Shown here: positions 53,341-60,568 of the stretch, piece by piece
Layout: every line of letters begins with the position of its first letter
Position numbering within the stretch: position 1 is the first letter of the stretch
Origin: Mesobacillus maritimus
GTDB taxonomy: Bacteria; Bacillota; Bacilli; Bacillales; Cytobacillaceae
Assembly (NCBI RefSeq): GCF_019749255.1
Contig: NZ_JACWFH010000001.1
Coordinates: forward strand, 62,001 to 126,000
DNA length: 64,000 nucleotides
Direction: 5' to 3'
Position numbers and translations under genes: made by a program
The notes under the pieces: generated by a model
Databases searched by the model: none
Told to the model about the DNA's origin: nothing
What the model saw: the letters and a program-made list of their open reading frames with translations, nothing else

Positions 53341-53360
53341 TGGAGGCGCCTCCATTTTTT
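53341..53360 (+). terminator. Terminator-like palindrome upstream of moaA
   Basis: TGGAGGCGCCTCCA followed by T6, plus orientation. No gene precedes it on this strand. The remaining 250 bp to moaA are AT-rich and show no clear feature. Confidence 0.5.
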
Positions 53361-53613
53361 AATAGTAAAATAGTCAAAAATAAACCTTTGAAATTTTAGT
53401 TTCCTTATACTTTGGAACTTATGACAACCTCATGACATTTTAAGCTATTTGCACTATGACTGTAGTTTTTATGATTCAATATATAGTATCATTGATAATA
53501 GGATGAATATCATTAATGAGTACTTTTGAATGAGGTATTAGAATACGATCATTATAATAGTTTGTTATTCCTTCATTAGGAACGGGCAAAACTTCATTAT
53601 GGAGTTGATATAG

Positions 53614-54630
53614 ATGAGTAGACAATTAGTTAAAGATAAATTAGATCGACCGATGCGTGATTTGCGCATATCCGTGATTGATCGTTGTAATTTCCGCTGC
53701 ACGTACTGTATGCCAGCTGATATCTTTGGACCGGACTTTGCCTTTCTTCCTAAAAGTGAACTCTTGTCATATGAGGAGATTGAACGAGTAGCAAAAGTTT
53801 TTGTTAGCCTGGGTGTCGAAAAAATTAGACTAACAGGTGGAGAGCCGCTTATGCGTAAGGATCTCCCAATTCTCGTCGAAAAACTATCCGTTATAGAAGG
53901 ATTGTCCGATATAGCCTTAACGACCAATGGCGTTATGCTCCCGAAGCTTGCTGCCCCATTAAAAGCAGCTGGATTAAAGCGAGTAAATATTAGTTTAGAT
54001 ACGTTAAATGACGAATTATTTGGTCAAATTAATGGCCGTGGGGTTAAAACTGGTCCCGTTTTAACAGGAATTAGAGCGGCCAAGGAAGCAGGTCTTGGCG
54101 TAAAAATAAACATGGTTGTGAAAAAGGGCTTAAATGATCAAGAAATCCTTCCAATGGCTGAGTTTTGCAAAAACGAAGGGCTTGAACTACGGTTTATTGA
54201 GTATATGGATGTCGGCAGTACGAATGGCTGGAAAATGGACGACGTCATTACCAAAAAAGAAATATATGAGATGTTGAAGGAAAATTATGAGCTTGAACAT
54301 ACTGGCGCAGCTTATTTTGGCGAAGTGGCGAAAAGGTATCGCTATAAAGGAACAGATGTACATGTAGGATTTATTTCATCTGTTTCAGAATCATTCTGTT
54401 CTAGCTGCACAAGATCAAGACTGTCGGCAAACGGTCAGATATTCACTTGTCTTTTCAATGGAAATGGTCACGATCTACGTGATTTCATGAGAACTGGTGT
54501 AAGTGACGAGGAATTAAGAGAAAAGGTTGCTAGGATTTGGAATAATCGTGGAGACCGTTACTCTGACGAAAGAACAGCGGAAACCATAGCGAACCGTAAA
54601 AAAATTGAAATGTCTTATATCGGTGGATGA
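53614..54630 (+). CDS. moaA: GTP 3',8-cyclase MoaA
   Basis: Radical SAM enzyme for the first step of molybdenum-cofactor synthesis (GTP to 3',8-cyclo-7,8-dihydro-GTP). 338 residues. N-terminal cluster Cys25-x3-Cys29-x2-Cys32 (CNFRCTYC), LTGGEPLMR, and the second cluster C-x2-C-x13-C in [14 protein letters not shown]. It ends in the functional Gly-Gly tail. Part of the module because nitrate reductase needs this cofactor. A weak Shine-Dalgarno (GGAG about 9 nt upstream). Confidence 0.95.
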   Translation: MSRQLVKDKLDRPMRDLRISVIDRCNFRCTYCMPADIFGPDFAFLPKSELLSYEEIERVAKVFVSLGVEKIRLTGGEPLMRKDLPILVEKLSVIEGLSDIALTTNGVMLPKLAAPLKAAGLKRVNISLDTLNDELFGQINGRGVKTGPVLTGIRAAKEAGLGVKINMVVKKGLNDQEILPMAEFCKNEGLELRFIEYMDVGSTNGWKMDDVITKKEIYEMLKENYELEHTGAAYFGEVAKRYRYKGTDVHVGFISSVSESFCSSCTRSRLSANGQIFTCLFNGNGHDLRDFMRTGVSDEELREKVARIWNNRGDRYSDERTAETIANRKKIEMSYIGG

Positions 54631-54640
54631 TATCCAATTT

Positions 54641-54685
54641 AAAAGGTTAGACTCTTGTGCGTTAGTATAGAGTTCTAACCTTTTT
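54641..54685 (+). terminator. Terminator after moaA
   Basis: AAAAGGTTAGA-CTCT pairs with AGAG-TTCTAACCTTTT, then T's. Confidence 0.9.
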
Positions 54686-54720
54686 GTGCTACGTAGAAAC
54701 AGTTGTTGTGTTACTCTCCA

Positions 54721-54802
54721 TGCCTATACTAGGTGGAAAACAAAGAGTATGGGAAGGGGTGAGCTCAATGCCCATACTAAGTAGGAAACAAAGAGTATGG
54801 GA
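54721..54802. repeat. Tandem pair of near-identical 34-nt hairpin units
   Basis: 54721-54754 and 54769-54802 share about 30 of 34 bases, 48 bp apart. Each can fold as CATACT..AGTATG (8-bp CCCATACT/AGTATGGG in the second) with a loop containing GGAAACAAAG or its close variant. No gene overlaps. The rest of this 414-bp gap up to the ric terminator shows nothing else that I recognise. Confidence 0.6.
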
Positions 54803-54910
54803 GACGAGAAATTTTATTGCCCAAATCAGGTAAAAAATTGATTATAGGTAATGATGCATTTTTCAAATTGAAATGTTCAATGCCAAATCAAATCACACTT
54901 TTTATAATAG

Positions 54911-54953
54911 AAAAAACACACGTCATTTCCTAATTGGAAATTTGCCGTGTGTT
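54911..54953 (-). terminator. Likely terminator of the ric/scdA gene
   Basis: Minus strand AACACACG..CGTGTGTT with an inner TTTCC/GGAAA stem, then TTTTTC. It lies about 90 bp beyond the stop codon. Confidence 0.65.
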
Positions 54954-55044
54954 GATTAAAATTTGAGTAAATCAAGAACCTGTCCTAGCCTTGTCTACTG
55001 TATGTTATATTTTTTCTGATTTTATCTTATGTTTTATTAAACTG

Positions 55045-55746
55045 TTACATTACAAAATAACGAGGGAATAAAATATTATTTTCTAAGTGAACATGCATGA
55101 AAGTGTGTTCTTCAAGCATTTCAAGACGCTTGTAAACTAGGCGATATGTTCCACAAGCATCCATTGGTGGATTAAAGTCAGATGTAACATCACGTAGTTC
55201 TTTTAGAATTGCACCAGCATGGTCATGTTCTTTTTCAAGTTCGCGAATCTCATCAAGAATTTCCTCGCGGTTTGGTAAATCAGGGTTATCTAATGAAAGC
55301 AGGTTAGGGAATACAGTCGCATCTTCTTTTGCAGTATGCTCAAGTAATTCATTTTTCAATTCATAGAAAAGATCGTGCATTTTAATTAGTTCTGGATGAT
55401 TAGCTCCATGAACACGAGCAACCTTTGTTACGTAGGGGCTCATTAGCTTAAGCTCTTCTTCAAGTGTACGGTGGTATTGGTCTTGGATATGCTTAACTAA
55501 TACAGAAGATTCTGTTTGAGTCCAGAACTCCATATCTTCAGCAGAATTGGCGTTTTTTTCATATAGATCACCTAATTCAACCATAAGCGCTTCAACATTG
55601 ACTGCCTTTTCTTCTGCTGCCTCTGTTAACGGAATGCTGCCGCCGCAACAAAAGTCGATACGATTCTTTTTAAAGATATCACTTGATTTAGGAAATAGGT
55701 TTACAATGTCTCTTACTAATGTATGTTCATTAAATGGAAGTTGCAT
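55045..55746 (-). CDS. scdA: Iron-sulfur cluster repair di-iron protein (RIC/ScdA)
   Basis: 233 residues. An N-terminal ScdA_N domain with the Cys-Cys pair (RIDFCCGGSIPLTEA) precedes a hemerythrin-like di-iron four-helix bundle: HIQDQYHRTLEEEL, LLEHTAKEDATVFP, ELEKEHDHAG, and HTFMHVHLENNILFPR. It restores Fe-S or di-iron centres damaged by nitric oxide, a by-product of nitrate respiration. ATG 55746 follows AAGGAGG; the longer frame has no ribosome binding site. The promoter is Fnr-type. Confidence 0.92.
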   Translation of the reverse strand: MQLPFNEHTLVRDIVNLFPKSSDIFKKNRIDFCCGGSIPLTEAAEEKAVNVEALMVELGDLYEKNANSAEDMEFWTQTESSVLVKHIQDQYHRTLEEELKLMSPYVTKVARVHGANHPELIKMHDLFYELKNELLEHTAKEDATVFPNLLSLDNPDLPNREEILDEIRELEKEHDHAGAILKELRDVTSDFNPPMDACGTYRLVYKRLEMLEEHTFMHVHLENNILFPRYFVM

Positions 55747-55789
55747 GTATGTTTTCCTCCTTAAGAAATCCAATATTGTTTACAAATTA

Positions 55790-55832
55790 ATCATAAAGGA
55801 AATGGTTTTAATAGTAGGTGATATGAATCACA
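55790..55832 (-). promoter_or_regulatory. Class II Fnr promoter of scdA
   Basis: Minus strand TGTGA-TTCATA-TCACC (55832-55817), 9 of 10 Fnr positions, centre 29.5 bp before TATGAT (55795-55790). Confidence 0.75.
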
Positions 55833-55880
55833 CCTTGAAGAAAATATTAAAAGAGATAATGTGGGGGCTAGCCGAGAATT

Positions 55881-55923
55881 TGTGATATTTGTCATGTTGT
55901 GAGTCCTTATTTATTCTTATAAT
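55881..55923 (+). promoter_or_regulatory. Class II Fnr promoter of moeA-mobB
   Basis: TGTGA-TATTTG-TCATG (55881-55896), 8 of 10 positions, centre 29.5 bp before a perfect TATAAT (55918-55923). The scdA site lies on the other strand only about 50 bp away, so one region drives two divergent units. Confidence 0.68.
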
Positions 55924-55972
55924 AATATAATAGAATTACTAGGTTTAATTGCCCAGATACTAGGAGCTGAAA

Positions 55973-57241
55973 ATGATGCTAGAGAAACGAACACCGATTC
56001 AAATTGGAGAAGCGGTAAATAGAATTATGAAGTTTAAAAAGAATGGAACCACTGAGTGGGTTTCAATAAATGAAAGTTATGGAAGATTCTTGTCTGAAGA
56101 CTTAAGAGCCACAAGTGACGTGCCTCATTTTGATCGAGCTCCATACGATGGGTATGCGATTCGAGCTATCGACACGAGCAAGGCTTCTCAATCCACTCCC
56201 GTTACATTTGAAGTTGTCGACCATATCGGTGCAGGGATGTTAACTGACAAAGAGCTTGGACCATTTCAAGCCGTGAGAATTATGACTGGTGCCCAGATGC
56301 CAATAGGGGCGGATGCAGTAGTTATGCTTGAGCTAACGAAGGAAGCCAGTCAAGAAGATAAAAAATATATGAGTGTTAAAAAGGTACATAAAAAAGGCGA
56401 GAATGTCTCCTACCGCGGGGAAGATGCAAAAGAAGGGGAAGTGCTAGTCAGTAAGGGGACGTTTATTAACCCTGGTATTCAAGCAATGCTAGCTACATTT
56501 GGGTTTGCTAAGGTACCGGTAGCCAAAAAGCCAATAGTTGGTCTCTATGCAACGGGAACCGAGTTACTTGAGGTACATGAGCCCCTTGAGCCAGGTAAAA
56601 TAAGAAATAGCAATTCCTATATGATAGCCGCTCAAATTCAAAGAGTTGGAGCGGAGGTCCGTTACTTTGGTCAACTTCCAGATGATTTTGACACCTGTTT
56701 TGAGGCGGTTGCCAGTGCGATTGGAGAAGTCGATATTTTTATCACAACTGGTGGCGTCTCTGTCGGGGATTTTGATTACTTGCCACAAATATATGAAAAG
56801 CTCGGTGCGGAAGTTCTATTCAATAAAGTAGCCATGCGGCCGGGCAGTGTTACAACTGTCGCACACCTTGATGGGAAGCTGTTATTTGGTCTCTCAGGGA
56901 ATCCATCAGCTTGTTATGTAGGTTTTGAACTTTTTGCTAGGCCAATTCTTAGGACAATGTTAAGTATAGACATGCCGCATCTTCGAAAGGAAAAGGCTAT
57001 ACTACATGCAGATTTCCCAAAAGCCAATCCATTTACGCGGTTTGTAAGAAGTGCATTGACCATTGAAGACGGAAGGCTGGTTGTTACTCCGAGTGGTTTA
57101 GATAAGTCGAATATTATCATGAGCCTTGCCGGAGCCAATTCCTTAATGATTTTACCGGGCGGTACGAGAGGGTTTGAACATGGAGTAGAAGTAGATGTGC
57201 TTTTACTTGAAGATCAGACAGGCAGCAAATGGCCATGGTAA
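55973..57241 (+). CDS. moeA: Molybdopterin molybdenumtransferase MoeA
   Basis: Inserts molybdate into adenylylated molybdopterin. 422 residues: DVPHFDRAPYDGYAIRA (conserved N-terminal block), VRIMTGAQMPIGADAVVMLE, and the MoCF-binding domain TTGGVSVGDFDYLP with LFGLSGNPSACYVGF. AGGAG lies 6 nt before the first of two ATGs. Overlaps mobB by 13 bp; both follow an Fnr promoter. Confidence 0.94.
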   Translation: MMLEKRTPIQIGEAVNRIMKFKKNGTTEWVSINESYGRFLSEDLRATSDVPHFDRAPYDGYAIRAIDTSKASQSTPVTFEVVDHIGAGMLTDKELGPFQAVRIMTGAQMPIGADAVVMLELTKEASQEDKKYMSVKKVHKKGENVSYRGEDAKEGEVLVSKGTFINPGIQAMLATFGFAKVPVAKKPIVGLYATGTELLEVHEPLEPGKIRNSNSYMIAAQIQRVGAEVRYFGQLPDDFDTCFEAVASAIGEVDIFITTGGVSVGDFDYLPQIYEKLGAEVLFNKVAMRPGSVTTVAHLDGKLLFGLSGNPSACYVGFELFARPILRTMLSIDMPHLRKEKAILHADFPKANPFTRFVRSALTIEDGRLVVTPSGLDKSNIIMSLAGANSLMILPGGTRGFEHGVEVDVLLLEDQTGSKWPW

Positions 57242-57783
57242 AACCAGTTCTATTTCAGCTGGTGGGTTACCAAAATAGTGGGAAAACGACTACGATGTAT
57301 GAAGTCATTCATAGGCTTTCAACTAAAGGTTATAAAATTGTTACAATAAAACACCATGGTCACGGTGGCAAACCAGATATGGTTGAAAATAAAGATTCAG
57401 CTCGGCATGTAAATGCAGGAGCCTTAGCTTCGATCATTGAAGGGGAGGGAAGGGTTCTTTTACAGGCTGAAAAGCCTAACTGGAGCTTAGCGGAACAGAT
57501 TCATCTAGCTTCTGCTTTGAGCCCGGATACAATCCTGATTGAAGGTCATAAGCATGAAGTCTTTCCTAAGGGTGTTCTGCTACGGGATGAAGGAGATTTG
57601 CACCTGCTTAAAGAGCTAACCAATATAAAAATCATCCTATGCCGGCAACCAGAATTGGCCAACATGCTTCAAAGGGACTTACCCTATCCGGTCTATTCCG
57701 AAGTTGAAGGTTTTTACTCTTGGATCATTAAGTATGTAGAGACAACAGTTTCTTGTTTTAATAACGCTAATCCATCAGACTAA
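57229..57783 (+). CDS. mobB: Molybdopterin-guanine dinucleotide biosynthesis protein MobB
   Basis: GTP-binding adapter that supports MobA in forming the MGD cofactor of nitrate reductase. 184 residues, Walker A GYQNSGKTT at 12-20, TIKHHGHGG, and IEGHKHEVFPKGVLLR. Its start lies inside moeA without a strong Shine-Dalgarno, implying translational coupling. Confidence 0.92.
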   Translation: MAMVKPVLFQLVGYQNSGKTTTMYEVIHRLSTKGYKIVTIKHHGHGGKPDMVENKDSARHVNAGALASIIEGEGRVLLQAEKPNWSLAEQIHLASALSPDTILIEGHKHEVFPKGVLLRDEGDLHLLKELTNIKIILCRQPELANMLQRDLPYPVYSEVEGFYSWIIKYVETTVSCFNNANPSD

Positions 57784-57817
57784 TAAAGTAAAAAAAAATT
57801 CGTATTTTAGACAAACA

Positions 57818-57860
57818 AGCGATATTTCTCACTGTGTTTTCACTGCTAACTAGTTAAGAT
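57818..57860 (+). promoter_or_regulatory. Weak Fnr-type promoter of the NarI-like gene
   Basis: AGCGA-TATTTC-TCACT (57818-57833) matches only 7 of 10 Fnr positions, but its centre is again 29.5 bp before a -10, TAAGAT (57855-57860). Confidence 0.45.
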
Positions 57861-57905
57861 AAATAGGTAAATGTACCTGTTTTAATATGTGGCAGAGGTG
57901 AAAAG

Positions 57906-58325
57906 ATGGGAATGTATCAAATGGTGTGGATCGTTTTTCCTTATACAGTGATGGCTATTGTTGGGATGGGACTTATTTGGCAATTGCAAACTCCAAACGG
58001 TGGAAAGACAAAGACAACTACAGAAAGAATCCTTTCAGGATCACTAAAGTGGTTGCTTGTTTTATGTACCTTGACTGGGCTGGTGGTTATTCACCTTTAT
58101 GATGAAATTGCTCAGTTGTTTTTATGGTTTCTAAGCTTTGTACAGTTACACCCAGATATGAGATTAATAAATGATATCTCATTATTATCACAAGTGCACA
58201 TCGTGATTATCTTTTTGTTTTTGCTTAGTCTGTCCTTCTCTAATAAAATAGGCTACATTTCCAAACCACATTTATATATAAAAGAATTGCTATTAAAGCT
58301 TAACTTAGTTAAAAGGCATCTATAA
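57906..58325 (+). CDS. Short NarI-like membrane protein lacking most heme ligands
   Basis: 139 residues with three or four hydrophobic segments. The N-terminus (WIVFPYTVMAIVGMGLIW) and C-terminus (HPDMRLINDISLLSQVHIVI, then SNKIGYISKPHLYI) align by eye with the two ends of nitrate reductase gamma subunit NarI (about 223 aa). The middle helices are missing. Of NarI's four heme-binding His, only the one in QVHIVI appears kept; the His after the first helix is Leu and the last is Gly/Tyr. It may be a non-heme relative or accessory subunit. GAGGTGA precedes the ATG. Confidence 0.6.
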   Translation: MGMYQMVWIVFPYTVMAIVGMGLIWQLQTPNGGKTKTTTERILSGSLKWLLVLCTLTGLVVIHLYDEIAQLFLWFLSFVQLHPDMRLINDISLLSQVHIVIIFLFLLSLSFSNKIGYISKPHLYIKELLLKLNLVKRHL

Positions 58326-58365
58326 GATGTCTTTTTCTTATATCGAGAAAAATACCTTGAGAATT

Positions 58366-58491
58366 GTCAAGCTGCAGCGCCAAGTCCTTGGGTCATAAGC
58401 CACCCCTTGAATTGAAGGTGAAGAACGCCTTCTATTCAGTTGCATCTAGACTTACGGCCTAACCAAGGTGCTGCTGCTTTTCGTTTTTGAC
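58366..58491. repeat. Interspersed long inverted-repeat element
   Basis: TCAAGCTGCAGCGCCAAG at the left and CCAAGGTGCTGCTGCTTTTC at the right are complementary with gaps. Inside, CTTGAATTGAAGG faces CCTTCTATTCAG. The 126-bp sequence could fold into one long hairpin and is richer in GC than its neighbours. It looks like a second family of Bacillaceae intergenic repeat. Non-coding. Confidence 0.7.
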
Positions 58492-58526
58492 GATTTCGTG
58501 ACTTCACAATCCTTGCTGCTCTTAAA

Positions 58527-58569
58527 TGTGACAAGTTTCACTTAATAGTATTGCTGTGTGTCTTATAGT
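58527..58569 (+). promoter_or_regulatory. Class II Fnr promoter of ywiC
   Basis: TGTGA-CAAGTT-TCACT (58527-58542), 9 of 10 Fnr positions, centre 29.5 bp before TATAGT (58564-58569). B. subtilis ywiC is also in the Fnr-controlled nar region. Confidence 0.78.
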
Positions 58570-58598
58570 AAGAATAGAAATGTAGGGGAGTGATGATT

Positions 58599-59324
58599 GT
58601 GAAGTTATTTATACCGAAGCAGCATGGTGCATGGGCTATGTTAATCATCCCGTTCTGGCTTGGTGCCGCAGCTACAGAAATTGTATGGCAGCATATTCCG
58701 TTCTTCCTCGGATGGCTTTTATTATACTTAGCAACGTATCCCATGCTACTTTTATTTAAAAAGAAAAACATTCCTTTCTATCGTAAGTGGACGATTATTT
58801 ATTTAGTCCCTGCACTCGCCTTTCTAATGGTCCCGTTATTTACTATGCCGACTATTGTTTACTTTGGTCTAGCGATGCTCCCGTTCTTTGCGGTTAATAC
58901 TTACTATTCAAGGAAGAAAAACGAAAGAGCCTTAATGAATGACCTTAGCGCGATTATAAATTTTAGTATTGCAGGCCTTGCAAGTAGTTATCTTGCAAGT
59001 GGCAACCTAACACTCGAAGCTTTGTTGGTTTTTTTCTCCTCAATTCTTTTCTTTGTTGGCAGTACCTTGTATGTAAAGACGATGGTACGTGAAAAGAAAA
59101 ATATTCGTTACAAATATATATCATGGATTTACCATGCTGTGGTGTTAATTCTATGGATAATTATTGGCGAGTGGATTGTAGCCCTTGCTTTCATACCAAG
59201 TTTAATCAGAGCCTTTGTATTGTATGGAAATCCTTTGGGAATGATGAAACTTGGTGTGTATGAAATTGTAAACGCAGCACTATTTTTTATCATCATGCTT
59301 TTTCCAATCATCCTGTATAGTTGA
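58599..59324 (+). CDS. ywiC: YwiC-like membrane protein
   Basis: 241 residues, about eight transmembrane helices. PKQHGAWAMLIIPFWLGA at the N-terminus and NDLSAIINFSIAGLASSYLA in the middle are hallmarks of the YwiC-like family, linked to nitrate respiration in Bacillus; function unknown. AGGGGAG is 8 nt before the GTG at 58599; ATG 58593 and GTG 58590 are too close to or within it. Confidence 0.87.
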   Translation: MKLFIPKQHGAWAMLIIPFWLGAAATEIVWQHIPFFLGWLLLYLATYPMLLLFKKKNIPFYRKWTIIYLVPALAFLMVPLFTMPTIVYFGLAMLPFFAVNTYYSRKKNERALMNDLSAIINFSIAGLASSYLASGNLTLEALLVFFSSILFFVGSTLYVKTMVREKKNIRYKYISWIYHAVVLILWIIIGEWIVALAFIPSLIRAFVLYGNPLGMMKLGVYEIVNAALFFIIMLFPIILYS

Positions 59325-59349
59325 ACACGGCGAACAGCCGTGTTTTTTT
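59324..59349 (+). terminator. Terminator after ywiC
   Basis: AACACGGC/GCCGTGTT, 5-nt loop, T7; overlaps the last base of the stop codon. Confidence 0.9.
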
Positions 59350-59425
59350 GTCTTTTCATTTAAACTTCTAGCTTGTAAATATGGTTCTTTTTTCTAAAAA
59401 AGTTTGCGGAATTTTACGAAATTGG

Positions 59426-59454
59426 TTGCGTTTCTGAGGTGGAGTTCTTATAAT
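59426..59454 (+). promoter_or_regulatory. Promoter of the arg operon
   Basis: TTGCGT (59426-59431), a 17-bp spacer and TATAAT (59449-59454); predicted start about 59461. Confidence 0.7.
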
Positions 59455-59486
59455 AAAAAGAACTGAAATTAATAAATATAAAAATA

Positions 59487-59504
59487 AATGGTTATTTATA
59501 CAAT
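59487..59504 (+). promoter_or_regulatory. ARG box (ArgR/AhrC site) upstream of argC
   Basis: AATGGTTATTTATACAAT matches the ARG-box pattern TNTGNATWWWWATNCANA at most fixed positions. It lies in the leader, before the argC ribosome binding site. A second AT-rich half-match precedes it at 59468-59485, as expected for the paired boxes of arginine repressors. Confidence 0.5.
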
Positions 59505-59523
59505 AATCGGAAGGGGGAGTAGA

Positions 59524-60558
59524 GTGAAGGTTGCGGTTATCGGCACAACAGGATATGGTGGGGGCGAATTAATTAGGATATTACATAATCATCCTATATT
59601 CCGCATTCACTCCATTCACTCAACTAGGGAAGAAATGCCAATTACAGAGGAATTTCCTCATCTCGAAAATATATTTGAAGACTCTTTGAAAAAGGTAGAT
59701 TCAGAGAAAATTGCTGAGGATGCAGATTTAGTTTTTCTAGCGACGCCATCTGGTGTTTCAGGAAAACTAGCGCAACAATTCTACGGCAAAGACATCCAGA
59801 TTGTTGATTTATCTGGAGACCTTCGAATTAAAAGCGCAGAGGAATATCAAAAATGGTATAAACACGACTGTGTCAATGAAGAAACCTTAGCTGATGCAGT
59901 TTATGGACTAAGTGAGTGGAATCGTGAAAATATAATAAATGCTAGACTGCTAGCTAACCCGGGGTGCTATCCAACTGCCGCTTTACTTGGCCTTGGTCCA
60001 GTGGTAGCAGCAGGATTAATTGAACCCACAGGAATCATAATTGACGGGAAATCAGGCGTTTCTGGAGCAGGAAAATCACTCTCAAAAACAACTGCCTTTG
60101 CGGAAATGAATGATAATTTTAGAATTTATAAGGTGAATCAGCATCAGCATATTCCGGAAATAGAACAGCAACTCAAATTATGGGATGGTCACATTACCCC
60201 AGTTACCTTCAGTACACATTTAATCCCGATTACAAGGGGGATTATGACGACCGCCTACGTTCAACTTAAAAAGGAACTTACTACCGCTGAAGTGATCGAA
60301 CTTTACCAGGAAACTTATTTGAATCACCCATTCGTTAGAGTGCGAAAAGAAAACCAATATCCATCTGTTAAAGAAGTTTGTGGTTCTAACTTTTGTGATA
60401 TTGGACTCAATGTTGATCAACGAACAGGGCGCCTTACCATTGTTTCTGTAATTGATAATCTAATGAAAGGTGCTGCTGGGCAGGCGGTACAGAATGCCAA
60501 TTTAATGAACGGAATCGATGAAAAGGCAGGATTGAACTTTATTCCAATCTATCCTTAA
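59524..60558 (+). CDS. argC: N-acetyl-gamma-glutamyl-phosphate reductase ArgC
   Basis: NADPH-dependent reduction of N-acetylglutamyl phosphate to the semialdehyde (arginine pathway). 344 residues. Rossmann motif GTTGYGGGELIRIL, LATPSGVS, catalytic Cys148 in ANPGCYPTA, and a His in the PVTFSTHLIPITRG block. The GTG at 59524 follows GGAAGGGGGAG and gives the standard N-terminus, so the upstream ATG is left out. Confidence 0.95.
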   Translation: MKVAVIGTTGYGGGELIRILHNHPIFRIHSIHSTREEMPITEEFPHLENIFEDSLKKVDSEKIAEDADLVFLATPSGVSGKLAQQFYGKDIQIVDLSGDLRIKSAEEYQKWYKHDCVNEETLADAVYGLSEWNRENIINARLLANPGCYPTAALLGLGPVVAAGLIEPTGIIIDGKSGVSGAGKSLSKTTAFAEMNDNFRIYKVNQHQHIPEIEQQLKLWDGHITPVTFSTHLIPITRGIMTTAYVQLKKELTTAEVIELYQETYLNHPFVRVRKENQYPSVKEVCGSNFCDIGLNVDQRTGRLTIVSVIDNLMKGAAGQAVQNANLMNGIDEKAGLNFIPIYP

Positions 60559-60568
60559 GGAGGACACG

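Noticed and set aside
53305-53360. T-box riboswitch upstream of moaA (GGTGGAACC followed by a terminator hairpin)
   Set aside because: The conserved T-box antiterminator sequence and the specifier stem are missing, and moaA is not an aminoacyl-tRNA-linked gene.
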